Shown here one piece after another: positions 33,368-42,065 of a DNA stretch of 64,000 bases (position 1 is the first letter of the stretch; each line of letters begins with the position of its first letter). The notes below the pieces were generated by a model. That model saw only the letters and a list, made by a program, of their open reading frames with translations. It searched no databases and was not told the DNA's origin. Made by a program: the position numbers and the translations under genes. The DNA is from Williamsia faeni (lineage in GTDB: Bacteria; Actinomycetota; Actinomycetes; Mycobacteriales; Mycobacteriaceae), in the NCBI GenBank assembly GCA_003202005.1, contig QJJF01000001.1, positions 93,099-157,098 of the forward strand, given 5' to 3'.

Positions 33368-34888
33368 TCAGTCCATGGTCGGGATGACGAACTCGGCGCC
33401 ATCCTTGATGCCCGAAGGCCAGCGGGTGGTGATGGTCTTGACCTTGGTGTAGAACTGGATCGCCGCGGGACCGTGCTGATTGAGGTCGCCGAATCCGGAG
33501 CGCTTCCAGCCGCCGAAGGTGTGGTAGGCCACCGGCACCGGGATCGGCACATTGACGCCGACCATGCCGCACTGGACGCGGGCGGTGAAGTCGCGGGCGG
33601 CGTCGCCGTCCTGCGTGAAGATCGCGACACCGTTGCCGTACTCGTGCTCGGACGGAAGTGCCAGTGCCTCTTCATAATCGTGGGCGCGGACGATGCAGAC
33701 GACGGGTCCGAAGATCTCGTCGGTGTAGATCGTATGATCCTTCTTCACGTGATCGAAGAGGGTGGGTCCGATGAAGTAGCCCTCTTCGAGGCTCTGACCG
33801 TCGTAGGTCAGGTCATCGGTCGTGCGCTCACGGCCATCGATGACGAGCTCGGCGCCGGCGTCGACACCCTGCTGGATGTAGTCCTTGACGCGCTCGAGCG
33901 CTGCCTTGCTGACCAGTGGGCCGTAGTCGGCCTTGATGTCGAGGCTGTGGCCCACGCGCAGGGCGTTGACCTTGTCGACCAGCTTCTCGCGCAGGCGATT
34001 TGCGGTCACCTCGCCCACGGGGACAGCCACCGAGATCGCCATGCAACGCTCGCCGGCACTGCCGTATCCGGCACCGATCAGGGCGTCGGCAACCTGGTCG
34101 AGGTCGGCGTCCGGGAGAATGATCATGTGGTTCTTGGCGCCACCGAAGCACTGCGCGCGCTTACCGTTCGCGGCCGCGGAGGAGTAGATGTACTGCGCGA
34201 TGTCGGAGCTGCCGACGAAGCCGTAGGCCTGGACGTCATCGTTGTTCAGCAGTGCGTCAACGGCTTCTTTGTCTCCATGGACGACCTGGAACACGCCCGG
34301 GGGCAGTCCGGCCTCGAGGAACAGTTCTGCCAGGCGGACGGGCACTGACGGATCGCGCTCAGACGGCTTGAGGATGAAGGCGTTGCCGGTGGCCAGCGCG
34401 GGGCCGGCCTTCCACAGCGGGATCATCGCCGGGAAGTTGAACGGGGTGATGCCCGCGACCACGCCGAGCGGCTGGCGGACCGAATGCACGTCGATGCCGG
34501 TGCCGGCGCCTTCGGTGAACTCACCCTTGAGCAGATGCGGGATGCCGATCGCGAACTCGATGACCTCGACACCGCGCTGGATGTCGCCCTTGGCGTCGGG
34601 GACGGTCTTGCCGTGCTCCTTGGAGAGCAGCTCGGCGAGTTCGTCCATGTGCTCATTGACGAGTGCGACGAAACGCATCATCACGCGAGCGCGGCGCTGC
34701 GGGTTCCACGCGGCCCAGATCTTCTGGGCTTTGACGGAGCCGGCGACGACGGCGTCGACCTCGGCCGTACTGGCCAGCGGAACGGTCGCCTGCACCTTTC
34801 CGGTGCTGGGATCCATCACATCTGCGGTGCGGCCGCTGGTTCCGGCGACATGTGCGCCGTCCACGAAGTGGTCGATTTGCCTGGTCAT
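33368..34888 (-). CDS. mmsA: Methylmalonate-semialdehyde dehydrogenase (acylating)
   Basis: 506 residues. The CoA-acylating ALDH signature is present: PFNFPAMIPLW, KPSERDPSVP, CFGGAKNHMIILPDAD and the catalytic Cys282 in AGERCMA. The usual Glu of the general aldehyde dehydrogenases is replaced, as expected for MmsA. It converts methylmalonate semialdehyde, NAD+ and CoA to propionyl-CoA. It is the first gene of mmsA-acd-mmsB. A perfect palindrome overlaps its promoter, and a 17-bp inverted repeat flanks that. Confidence 0.93.
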   Translation of the reverse strand: MTRQIDHFVDGAHVAGTSGRTADVMDPSTGKVQATVPLASTAEVDAVVAGSVKAQKIWAAWNPQRRARVMMRFVALVNEHMDELAELLSKEHGKTVPDAKGDIQRGVEVIEFAIGIPHLLKGEFTEGAGTGIDVHSVRQPLGVVAGITPFNFPAMIPLWKAGPALATGNAFILKPSERDPSVPVRLAELFLEAGLPPGVFQVVHGDKEAVDALLNNDDVQAYGFVGSSDIAQYIYSSAAANGKRAQCFGGAKNHMIILPDADLDQVADALIGAGYGSAGERCMAISVAVPVGEVTANRLREKLVDKVNALRVGHSLDIKADYGPLVSKAALERVKDYIQQGVDAGAELVIDGRERTTDDLTYDGQSLEEGYFIGPTLFDHVKKDHTIYTDEIFGPVVCIVRAHDYEEALALPSEHEYGNGVAIFTQDGDAARDFTARVQCGMVGVNVPIPVPVAYHTFGGWKRSGFGDLNQHGPAAIQFYTKVKTITTRWPSGIKDGAEFVIPTMD

Positions 34889-34896
34889 GGGGTCCT

Positions 34897-34976
34897 CACA
34901 GTCATCTACGAACGTGTTGTCTCCATCACTATATACTAGGACCTCCTAGTAATGCGAGGGTTCGTAGATGACTGTG
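34897..34976. repeat. 17-bp perfect inverted repeat flanking the mmsA promoter
   Basis: CACAGTCATCTACGAAC (34897-34913) is the exact reverse complement of 34960-34976. The 46-bp spacer holds the mmsA promoter and operator. The left arm would lie in the mmsA 5' untranslated region 9 bp before the start codon, and the right arm upstream of the promoter. It is too long to be chance. Confidence 0.85.
34934..34951. promoter_or_regulatory. Palindromic operator of the valine catabolism operon
   Basis: TACTAGGA-CC-TCCTAGTA is a perfect 8+8 bp palindrome. On the minus strand TATAGT (34933-34928) directly follows it as the -10 box of mmsA, so the palindrome occupies the -10/-35 spacer, a classical repressor site. 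A plus-strand TATACT (34932-34937) overlaps its edge. No regulator gene lies next to it. Confidence 0.75.
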
Positions 34977-35002
34977 CGACGGACTATCCGGTCTTACAAG
35001 GG

Positions 35003-35164
35003 CTACCCGGTCTTGCGCCGGAACTGGTGCGGACCACCCTCCGCACCGTGCTGGCCACCGGCCTTCGACCCGGCATCCTTGTGATCCTCGGCCAGCTTTC
35101 CCTTGTTCTTCTTGCGCTCGAGGGCCTCGCGGAACTTACGTTTGGTTTCTGAATCGGCAGTCAT
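35003..35164 (-). CDS. DUF5302 small protein
   Basis: 53 residues from ATG 35164 (MTADSETKRKFREALERKKN), preceded by GGGAGA. The segment KRKFREALERKK followed by an alternating charged region and a closing FRRKTG is the DUF5302 pattern: a very basic, short actinobacterial protein of unknown role. It is too short for most gene callers. It lies upstream of mmsA on the same strand, with the inverted repeat and mmsA promoter between, and downstream of the MORN-repeat gene. Confidence 0.7.
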   Translation of the reverse strand: MTADSETKRKFREALERKKNKGKLAEDHKDAGSKAGGQHGAEGGPHQFRRKTG

Positions 35165-35243
35165 GCCGTCTCCCTTCACTTGGGTCTTTCGCGAGCGTAG
35201 CCATCGCAGGTTGCGATGTCAGGCGATTTTCTTGCCGCCGAAC

Positions 35244-35660
35244 TCAAGCCTCATGTGGCCGATGAACTGTGGTTTTCTCCACTGATCCGTCCGCGGCGAA
35301 GTACTGCCATTCCCCCGTCTTCTTGCCGTCGGTTCGATGTCCACGATCGATGAGGTTTCCCTCCGGGCTCCATCGTTCCCAGAGTCCGGTTTTCTCGCCG
35401 TCGACGAAGGTCCCCTTCTGCAGCAGACCTCCGGTTTCGCGATACCAGACGCTCTCGCCGTGAAGGATCCCGAAGCGGTAGTTCTCCTCCGAACGGACCG
35501 TCCCGTCACGAAAGTAGTGGCGCCACAATCCCTCTCGGCGACCGTTGTGGTAGCTGCCGACAAAATCTCCCCGCCGCGAGTCGGCTTCCCGCCACAGTCC
35601 CGTCTTGTGGCCCTTCGGATCAAGGGCATTTTCGGCCTGTTCGCCATCATCGCGGTTCAT
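35244..35660 (-). CDS. MORN-repeat-variant protein (YwqK-like)
   Basis: 138 residues built of about five imperfect repeats of the form G-x-W-x(6)-G-x(4)-G, for example GLWREADSRRGDFVGSYHNGRREGLW and GTFVDGEKTGLWERWSPEGNLIDRG. This is the MORN-variant pattern (PF07661) found in YwqK-type antitoxins and other surface-exposed beta proteins. No toxin gene is adjacent, so an antitoxin role is not supported here. Cytosolic, with no signal peptide. Confidence 0.8.
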   Translation of the reverse strand: MNRDDGEQAENALDPKGHKTGLWREADSRRGDFVGSYHNGRREGLWRHYFRDGTVRSEENYRFGILHGESVWYRETGGLLQKGTFVDGEKTGLWERWSPEGNLIDRGHRTDGKKTGEWQYFAADGSVEKTTVHRPHEA

Positions 35661-35807
35661 CCACCCAGGTTACCGAGCGCCGATCGCGAACTGGGCTTAC
35701 CGACCCGTATTCGCTAAAGTCACTCCTCTGGTAAGACTGCCCACGGTCGAGCCAACCGGCTATTAGGGTCCCTTGGTCGCCAGTTGTCCACGTAGAAAGA
35801 GATGTAA

Positions 35808-36257
35808 ATGTCTGTTGTGATCCTGTACGGCAGTGAGACCGGCACCGCGGAACTCGTGTCCGATGCGATCTCCGACGTCCTGGCCCAGCAACACGATGTG
35901 TCGATGTACGACATGGCCGACTTCGCGGTCGAGGATCTCCACGCCGACGACTTCGTCGTCGCGGTGTGCTCCACCTACGGCGAAGGCGAACTCCCGACCG
36001 GTGCCGAGCCGTTTGCCGAGGGACTGGACGATGAGAAGCCCGACCTCTCCGGCCTGCGTTTTGCCGTCTTCGGTCTCGGCGACAGCGTCTACGACGACAC
36101 CTTCAACCGCGGCGGCGAGATCATCGCCGAGAAGCTGACCGAACTCGGCGCGAGCCAGGTCGGCGAGCACGGACGCCACGACATGTCGTCGAAGGTTGCC
36201 GCAAAAGTGCAGGCCAAAGAGTGGGCCGAGGGCCTCACCAAGGTGATCGGCGCCTGA
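35808..36257 (+). CDS. Flavodoxin (MioC-like)
   Basis: 149 residues with the FMN phosphate loop GSETGTAE (8-15), the STYGEGELPTGAEPF isoalloxazine loop near 55-69 and FGLGDSVYDDTFNRGG near 88-103. Short-chain flavodoxin that carries electrons in the cytosol; the MioC subgroup is linked to biotin synthase and other radical-SAM reactions. It is followed 31 bp later by an FAD-linked oxidase on the same strand, so a shared transcript is possible. Confidence 0.85.
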   Translation: MSVVILYGSETGTAELVSDAISDVLAQQHDVSMYDMADFAVEDLHADDFVVAVCSTYGEGELPTGAEPFAEGLDDEKPDLSGLRFAVFGLGDSVYDDTFNRGGEIIAEKLTELGASQVGEHGRHDMSSKVAAKVQAKEWAEGLTKVIGA

Positions 36258-36288
36258 ATCAGCCTTGGGGCCGGGTTACGCTGCGACC

Positions 36289-37659
36289 ATGTCGACAGCA
36301 ACCGTAGTAGCCGATCTGGTGGCCGCACTCCCTGACGGCGTGGTGGTCACCGACCCCGACATCGTCGCAGGTTATCGGCAGGATCGGGCGGCCGATCCGG
36401 ATGCCGGAACCGCGATCGCCGTTGTCCGGGCGACAAGCACCGCGGACGTGCAGGCAACGGTCCGCTGGTGCGCGGAGCACCGGATCCCGGTGATCCCCCG
36501 CGGCGCCGGGACCGGGCTGTCCGGCGGCGCCACGGCACAGTCCGGCGGCATCGTCCTGACCACGGAGAAGATGCGCGACATCACCGTCGACCCGGTGACC
36601 CGCACGGCGACCTGCCAACCCGGCCTGCTGAACGCCGAGGTGAAAGCGGCGGTCAAGGAACACGGCCTCTGGTATCCGCCGGACCCGTCGTCCTTCGAGA
36701 TCTGCTCGATCGGCGGCAACGCCGCCACCAACGCCGGCGGCCTGTGCTGCGTGAAGTACGGCGTCACCAGCGACTACGTCCTCGGACTCGAAGTGGTCCT
36801 GGCCGACGGACGTGCGGTCCGCCTCGGCGGGCCCCGCCTCAAGGACACCGCCGGGCTGTCGCTGACCAAACTGTTCGTGGGCAGCGAAGGCACCCTGGGA
36901 ATCATCACCGAGGTCACCCTGCGATTGCTGCCTCCACAACCTCCGGCATCGACCGTGGTGGCGTCGTTCACGTCGGTTCATGCCGCGTCGAAAGCGGTCC
37001 TGGCCATCACCTCGACCATTCGCCCGGCGATGCTCGAGTTCATGGACTCCGTTGCGATCAACGCGGTCGAGGACCACCTGAAGATGGGACTCGACCGGTC
37101 GGCGGGGGCGCTGCTCGTCGCCCAGTCGGATGCACCCGGCGCTGCCGCCGCCACCGAGGTCGCCATCATGGAGCAGGCATTCACCGAGTGCGGGGCCACC
37201 GAGGTCTTCTCCACCACCGACCCCGACGAGGGCGAGGCCTTCACCGCGGCACGACGGTTCGCGATTCCAGCGATCGAGAAGATCGGGCATCTCCTTCTCG
37301 AAGACGTGGGCGTCCCACTGCACAAGCTGCCCGATCTGATCGACGGCATCGCGGCGATCGCCGCGACCCGCCGCGTGCTCATCTCGGTGATCGCACACGC
37401 CGGCGACGGCAACACCCACCCGCTGATCGTGCACGATCCGAGTGACCCCGACGAGACGGCCCGCGCCAACGCGGCATTCGGAGAGGTGATGGATCTGGCA
37501 ATTGCCCTGGGCGGCACCATCACCGGCGAACACGGCGTCGGCCGGCTCAAGAAGGGTTGGCTGCCGGCCCAACTCGGCGACGATGTCATCGAACTGACCC
37601 GGCGGATCAAGGACACCCTCGATCCGCTGGGCATCCTCAACCCCGGGACGATGTTGTAG
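36289..37659 (+). CDS. FAD-linked oxidase (GlcD / D-lactate dehydrogenase-like)
   Basis: 456 residues from ATG 36289. The PCMH FAD-binding domain has IPRGAGTGLSGGA (about 70-82) and the second diphosphate motif IGGNAATNAGGLCCVKYG. The C-terminal cap has HAGDGNTHP (about 367) and GGTITGEHGVGRLKK. The family oxidises 2-hydroxy acids such as glycolate or D-lactate and passes electrons to the quinone pool or other carriers. Position after a flavodoxin suggests, but does not prove, an electron link. The next gene is a LysR regulator on the opposite strand, convergent. Confidence 0.88.
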   Translation: MSTATVVADLVAALPDGVVVTDPDIVAGYRQDRAADPDAGTAIAVVRATSTADVQATVRWCAEHRIPVIPRGAGTGLSGGATAQSGGIVLTTEKMRDITVDPVTRTATCQPGLLNAEVKAAVKEHGLWYPPDPSSFEICSIGGNAATNAGGLCCVKYGVTSDYVLGLEVVLADGRAVRLGGPRLKDTAGLSLTKLFVGSEGTLGIITEVTLRLLPPQPPASTVVASFTSVHAASKAVLAITSTIRPAMLEFMDSVAINAVEDHLKMGLDRSAGALLVAQSDAPGAAAATEVAIMEQAFTECGATEVFSTTDPDEGEAFTAARRFAIPAIEKIGHLLLEDVGVPLHKLPDLIDGIAAIAATRRVLISVIAHAGDGNTHPLIVHDPSDPDETARANAAFGEVMDLAIALGGTITGEHGVGRLKKGWLPAQLGDDVIELTRRIKDTLDPLGILNPGTML

Positions 37660-37685
37660 ACGGCACCCAACCCAAAATTGCGAGG

Positions 37686-38606
37686 TCAAACTGCGATGCG
37701 AAGTGGTTGCGGCCAACTGTCAGAGACGATGGCGTGCAATTCATGCAGCACCCGCCTGATGTTGGGATCGCGTTGCCGCCCTTCACGAACCACCGCATGG
37801 ATCGCCCGGGAACCGAAATCGATGCCTTCCACGATGAAGCCTTCGAGCTCGGTGGGTATGGCCATCCGCGGAGCGATCGCCGAGGCCACCTCCGTGGCGG
37901 CAAGCATGCAGATGTTCTGAGCACCGATCACCCGATGCTTGACCTTCGGGATGAATCCGGCGGCGTCAGCGGCCCGTTGCAACACCATGCCCAACCCGGA
38001 GCCGGCTGGTCCGGTGACCCAGGGAACATCGGCAAGCGCCGCGAGCCCACCGTTTCGGATACGTGCATGCCGGCTCAACGGCGCGAGCAACACCAGCGGT
38101 TCGTCGAGCAACTTGTCCTCGGTCAGTGCACTCAACGACATCGGAGCCGCAAACTCGTAGCGGCAGGTGATGGCGATGTCGAGTTCGCCTCGGCGCAGCA
38201 TCCGAAGCGCGGAGGGGCCATCACCCTGCTGGACTTCGATATGCAGGTCCGGCAACTGTTTGCCCAACCGCGAGACCACCGGCGCCGCGAACATCGAGAT
38301 ACCCATGTTGAACGACGCAATCGTGAGTTGACCCGAGATACCGGCCCGGGTCGCCGCGACGGCGCTGGTGGCCTCGTCGACTGCCGCGAGCACCACGCGA
38401 ACGTGCTCCACGAGAACGTCTCCCGCGCGCGTGAGTCCGAGCGTTCGTCCGTCCCGCCGGAACAGAACCGCATCTGCTTCGTCCTCGAGCACTCGGAGTT
38501 GCTGGGATACAGCAGAACTCGTTATGTTGCGACGTGCGGCGACAGCCGACACCGAACCCAAGTCAGCGAGGTCGCACAGCAGCATCATCCGCCGGAGGTC
38601 AAGCAA
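37686..38606 (-). CDS. LysR family transcriptional regulator
   Basis: 306 residues. The N-terminal winged HTH MLLCDLADLGSVSAVAARRNITSSAVSQQLRVLEDE is typical, and the rest forms the two-lobed effector-binding domain (LTIASFNMGISMFAAPVVSRL to WPQPL). LysR proteins usually control a neighbouring gene and themselves. The candidates here are the FAD oxidase, convergent, or the aldo/keto reductase upstream. No divergent partner exists, so the target is unclear. Confidence 0.88.
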   Translation of the reverse strand: MLDLRRMMLLCDLADLGSVSAVAARRNITSSAVSQQLRVLEDEADAVLFRRDGRTLGLTRAGDVLVEHVRVVLAAVDEATSAVAATRAGISGQLTIASFNMGISMFAAPVVSRLGKQLPDLHIEVQQGDGPSALRMLRRGELDIAITCRYEFAAPMSLSALTEDKLLDEPLVLLAPLSRHARIRNGGLAALADVPWVTGPAGSGLGMVLQRAADAAGFIPKVKHRVIGAQNICMLAATEVASAIAPRMAIPTELEGFIVEGIDFGSRAIHAVVREGRQRDPNIRRVLHELHAIVSDSWPQPLRIAV

Positions 38607-38717
38607 ATGAACACCTTCCGTCGAGATATCGTCGTCGTGCCGGCGAGAATTGCCTGCACGACGTCGAAATTACCCGGGAAAGCTGCCTACACAACCGATT
38701 GAAACCAGGCGAAATGT

Positions 38718-38781
38718 AAAGGGGCGAAACAACCTCTCTCCATCGCTGGTCGAGCCATCGACGTCGAGAGGTTCGCCCTTT
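38718..38781 (-). terminator. Hairpin terminator of the aldo/keto reductase gene
   Basis: The segment AAAGGGGCGAA (38718-38728) pairs with TTCGCCCTTT (38772-38781) with one bulged G, and CCTCTC pairs with GAGAGG inside. The structure begins at the aldo/keto reductase stop codon and ends 111 bp before the LysR start. Confidence 0.55.
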
Positions 38782-39782
38782 CAGTCCCGGAGTGGCGGCG
38801 CCTCGGTGCCGATGTTCTGTGGTTGGAGCGAGCGGTGACCGGCGACCCGGTCGGCCAATTTGTCGAGCCGGGCCACCTGATCTGCCGACAACTCGACAGC
38901 AAGCGCTCCGGCATTCTCACGAACGAACTCGGGATGACGGGTTCCCGGGATGGGAACGACGTCGTCGCCACGATCCAGCACCCATGCCAGTGCCACCTGT
39001 GAGGACCGCACATCGAGTTCGGCAGCCACAGCGGCCACCTCATCGGCAAGCGCGAGGTTGGTGCCGAAGTTTTCCTCGGCGAACCTGGGATGCGCGGTGA
39101 GATACGTTTTCACGTCGTCGTGGGTGCGTACGGCGCCGGTGAGCCACGCGCGCCCCAGTGGCGAATACGGCACCAACGCGATGCCGAGTTCACGGGCCAC
39201 CGGCACCGTCGCATCCTCGATGTCGCGGCTGAACAGGGACCATTCGCTCTGGATCGCCGCGATCGGGTGCACGGCGTGCGCCCTGCGGATGGTCTGTGGG
39301 CCCGCTTCGGACAGGCCGATGTGCAGCACCTTGCCGGCGTCCACCAACTCCTTGAGTGCTCCGATTGTGTCCTCGATAGGTACCGTCGGATCGACCCGGT
39401 GCAGGTAGTAGAGGTCTACGTGGTCGACGCCGAGGCGACGCAGGGAATCATCGATGGCACCGCGCACGTACTCCGGGCGGCCGTCGATCCGGTGATCGGG
39501 GTTGGTCTCCCGGTCCAGGGGATTGCCGAACTTGGTTGCGATGGTCACCTGTTCGCGCCGGCCCTTGAGAGCGCGGCCGAGCAAGATCTCACTGTGCTCG
39601 GGGCCGTAGACGTCGGCGGTGTCGAAGAACGAGATACCGGAGTCGAGCGCGGCGTCGACGACGGCATTCGCGGCTCGCTCGTCGTCGGGGCCGGCTCCGG
39701 AACGAAAGCTCATGAACCCGACGCCGATCGGCGAGACCCAGGGGCCGTTCGCTCCCAGCTGTCGCTTCTTGATATCAGTCAT
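38781..39782 (-). CDS. Aldo/keto reductase
   Basis: 333 residues. The catalytic tetrad is Asp54, Tyr59 (DTADVYGPEHSE), Lys84 (ATKFG) and His128 (YYLHR). The C-terminal NADPH site is PIPGTRHPEFVREN. It resembles the YajO/Tas-type subgroup acting on small aldehydes or ketones. It lies 51 bp after the TauD-type gene on the same strand, so both could be read from one promoter, and it ends in its own hairpin. Confidence 0.9.
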   Translation of the reverse strand: MTDIKKRQLGANGPWVSPIGVGFMSFRSGAGPDDERAANAVVDAALDSGISFFDTADVYGPEHSEILLGRALKGRREQVTIATKFGNPLDRETNPDHRIDGRPEYVRGAIDDSLRRLGVDHVDLYYLHRVDPTVPIEDTIGALKELVDAGKVLHIGLSEAGPQTIRRAHAVHPIAAIQSEWSLFSRDIEDATVPVARELGIALVPYSPLGRAWLTGAVRTHDDVKTYLTAHPRFAEENFGTNLALADEVAAVAAELDVRSSQVALAWVLDRGDDVVPIPGTRHPEFVRENAGALAVELSADQVARLDKLADRVAGHRSLQPQNIGTEAPPLRD

Positions 39783-39833
39783 ACGAATCTCCTTGTGTCG
39801 GTTGATGAGAGGAAACCACCGGCCGCGCCTTGC

Positions 39834-40763
39834 TCACGAACCGAGAAAGGGGCTGCCCGTGACCAATTCGGATTCCCGGCCGTCGACGCCCTTCGGGACG
39901 TCGCCTTCCAGTGTGACGCGATAGAGGACCCGATCGTGGCCCAGGTGCCCGGCATCGGCGATGGCCAGGTGTGCGGTTGCGCGGTTGTCCCAGAAGGCGA
40001 CGCTGCCGGGCTTCCACTGAAATCGGACCGTGTACTCGGTCTTGGTGGCCTCGGCCCACAGCAGCTTCAGCAACCGCTCGCTCTGGTCCGGGCTGAACCC
40101 CCGGATCTCTTGCGCGCCCCGGGTGAAACCCGGAGAGACGAACAGCGCGCGTTCGCCGGTGAGCGGATGGACTCGGACGGCGGGATGGTACGAGACGAGA
40201 TTGGCCTCTTTGACCTTGCGGTCCCGCTGACTGCCCTCGGCCGCACGGGTCTGGAACTGATGCCGGATGTCCAGTGTGTCGACGAAATCGCGTAGTTCCT
40301 TCGGCAGGTTCTCGTAGGCCGCAACAAGATTGGTCCAGGCGGTGTCACCGCCGTAGGGCGGCAGAATGTCGGCACGCAGGATGGACGCGGCCGGCGGATT
40401 CACGAGTGCCGTGACATCGGTGTGCCAGCTGTGGTCGTAGGACGTGCGTTTACGTCCCAGGCTCTTGTCATAACGCCGGCTGTCGATGGGCAAGATCTCC
40501 GGGAACCCCTCGGGCGGGCTCTCCTCGTGCGGATGTGCCGGTGTCACAGAACCGAACCGGCGCGCGAAGGCCACCTGCTCCGCGTGACCGATCTCCTGGT
40601 CACGGAAGAACACCACCTTGTACCGGTTCAGCGTCTGCTGGATCTCGGCCACCACGGAGTCGTCGAGGTCGTCCCGGAGGTCGACACCGGTGATCTGTGC
40701 GCCGATGTAGCCGGCGAGGGGTACGACGTCCAACCCGAGGGCTGTGTCGGGAACTGCTGTCAT
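39834..40763 (-). CDS. TauD/TfdA Fe(II)/2-oxoglutarate dioxygenase (copy 1)
   Basis: 309 residues from ATG 40763, with AGGAG 12 bp upstream; ATG 40781 is less well placed. The iron triad is His114 and Asp116 (SWHTDVTA) with distal His265 (NRATAHLA), and the 2-oxoglutarate Arg follows in RVLYRV. The enzyme family hydroxylates the carbon next to a sulfonate or sulfate ester, releasing sulfite or sulfate (TauD, AtsK). It is a paralogue of the two dioxygenases at 55-57 kb but lies 15 kb away, with an aldo/keto reductase that could take up the aldehyde produced. Confidence 0.88.
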   Translation of the reverse strand: MTAVPDTALGLDVVPLAGYIGAQITGVDLRDDLDDSVVAEIQQTLNRYKVVFFRDQEIGHAEQVAFARRFGSVTPAHPHEESPPEGFPEILPIDSRRYDKSLGRKRTSYDHSWHTDVTALVNPPAASILRADILPPYGGDTAWTNLVAAYENLPKELRDFVDTLDIRHQFQTRAAEGSQRDRKVKEANLVSYHPAVRVHPLTGERALFVSPGFTRGAQEIRGFSPDQSERLLKLLWAEATKTEYTVRFQWKPGSVAFWDNRATAHLAIADAGHLGHDRVLYRVTLEGDVPKGVDGRESELVTGSPFLGS

Positions 40764-40959
40764 GGGTCCTGCTCCTGTCATGTCGCGGCGGGTGCTTCAC
40801 CTCAACCCTGCTGCCCATGCGGGGCTCAACCAATGACCACCGACTACCCGAATACTTCAGAAATTGTTGATTCGGCGGCCATTCGGGAGCTTCTACTTCA
40901 CGGTTCACGTAGTGCGACTGCATTGTTCGCGACCGGTTGGTGAACGGAGAATCTGTGAG

Positions 40960-41946
40960 ATGAGCTACGTGATCTATGGGACAGGTGCCGTCGGCGGCGT
41001 GATCGCGGCCCGGCTGCACACATCGGGAGCCGACGTCACCGCCGTCGCACGAGGAGCCCACCTGTCGGCAATCCGGAAGAGGGGCCTGACCGTCGTCTCA
41101 TCGGCGGGAAGCGAGGCAGTTCCGCTGGACACCGCCGCTGACGCAGGCGAAGTGAAGTGGACCGATGAATCGGTTGTATTTCTCACGGTGAAGAGCCACC
41201 AGACGCAGGCGGCCCTCGACGATCTCGCTGCGCATGCTCCGAACACGGTGTCCATCGTCGTCGCTCAGAACGGTGTGGCCAACGAATCGGCGGTGCTACG
41301 ACGGTTCCGCGACGTGTATGGAGTGGCAGTTGTCCTCGCGGCGGCGCACCTGGAGCCGGGAGTGGTTGTGCAACAGACGTACCCGACCGCAGGCGTTCTC
41401 GACCTCGGTCGCTTTCCCGCGGGCACGGACGAGAGGGCCGAGAACATTTCGGCCACGCTTCGAGACGCCGGGTTCCGTTCGACCGCACGCGCCGACATCA
41501 TGGCGTGGAAGTACCGCAAGCTCATCGGTAATCTCGCCAACGGAGTGAGCGCGTCGTTTCGGCCCGGACCTGAGTCCGATCTCTTGACCCGGCTCGCGCG
41601 GGAGGAAGCGGAGTCGGTCCTGGACTTCGCGGGCATCGCTGTGACCACCGCCGAGCAGGACGAGGAGAACCGCGGCGATCTGGGGCGCGACGGGTTCTTT
41701 CGCGAAGACCTCATCGGATCCACCTGGCAGAGCGTCACCCGCGGCCACACCTCGGTGGAAACGGACTGGTTCAACGGTGAGATCGTCTTACTGGCCCGAC
41801 TGCACGGAACCCTCGCACCGGTCAACGAACTGATCCAGCGCACCACCTTTGAGCACGCCAGGTTGGGTCGCGAGCCCAGGAGCCTCGACGCAGCCGACGC
41901 ACTGGCAGAGCTGGGCCGAACTGAACTGACCCACACGTCCCGATAG
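40960..41946 (+). CDS. Ketopantoate reductase-like (ApbA/PanE family)
   Basis: 328 residues from ATG 40960 (MSYVIYGTGAVGGVI). The NADPH site GTGAVGG is at 7-13, followed by KSHQTQAAL and QNGVANE. The conserved Lys-Asn pair is in WKYRKLIGNLANG near 188-198. PanE reduces 2-dehydropantoate to pantoate; many paralogues act on other 2-keto acids, and lack of other pantothenate genes nearby leaves the substrate open. It is divergent from the dioxygenase across about 200 bp. Confidence 0.85.
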   Translation: MSYVIYGTGAVGGVIAARLHTSGADVTAVARGAHLSAIRKRGLTVVSSAGSEAVPLDTAADAGEVKWTDESVVFLTVKSHQTQAALDDLAAHAPNTVSIVVAQNGVANESAVLRRFRDVYGVAVVLAAAHLEPGVVVQQTYPTAGVLDLGRFPAGTDERAENISATLRDAGFRSTARADIMAWKYRKLIGNLANGVSASFRPGPESDLLTRLAREEAESVLDFAGIAVTTAEQDEENRGDLGRDGFFREDLIGSTWQSVTRGHTSVETDWFNGEIVLLARLHGTLAPVNELIQRTTFEHARLGREPRSLDAADALAELGRTELTHTSR

Positions 41947-42065
41947 TCGCACGCGTTCGGTACCGACGAGATCCGGTGACATTCGAACGAATTCATTTGC
42001 TGGCCACGGCTGCATTCGGCGCGCTAATTTTTCGACGATCCCGCACGTCGTCGAAGGAGAATCCC

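Noticed and set aside
32903-34348. A 481-codon open frame opposite mmsA and the acyl-CoA dehydrogenase
   Set aside because: Antisense shadow across two verified genes; no motif or ribosome site.
34907-34920. KstR-like site at the mmsA leader (CGAACGTGTTGT)
   Set aside because: It has AAC-GT-GTT but lacks the outer T and A and lies in the large inverted repeat; the better operator is the palindrome at 34934.
35244-35660. Toxin-antitoxin system based on the YwqK-like MORN protein
   Set aside because: No toxin candidate is adjacent; the neighbours are a DUF5302 protein and a flavodoxin.
36259-37716. A 485-codon open frame opposite the FAD oxidase
   Set aside because: Antisense shadow; the plus strand has conserved FAD-binding motifs and a proper start.
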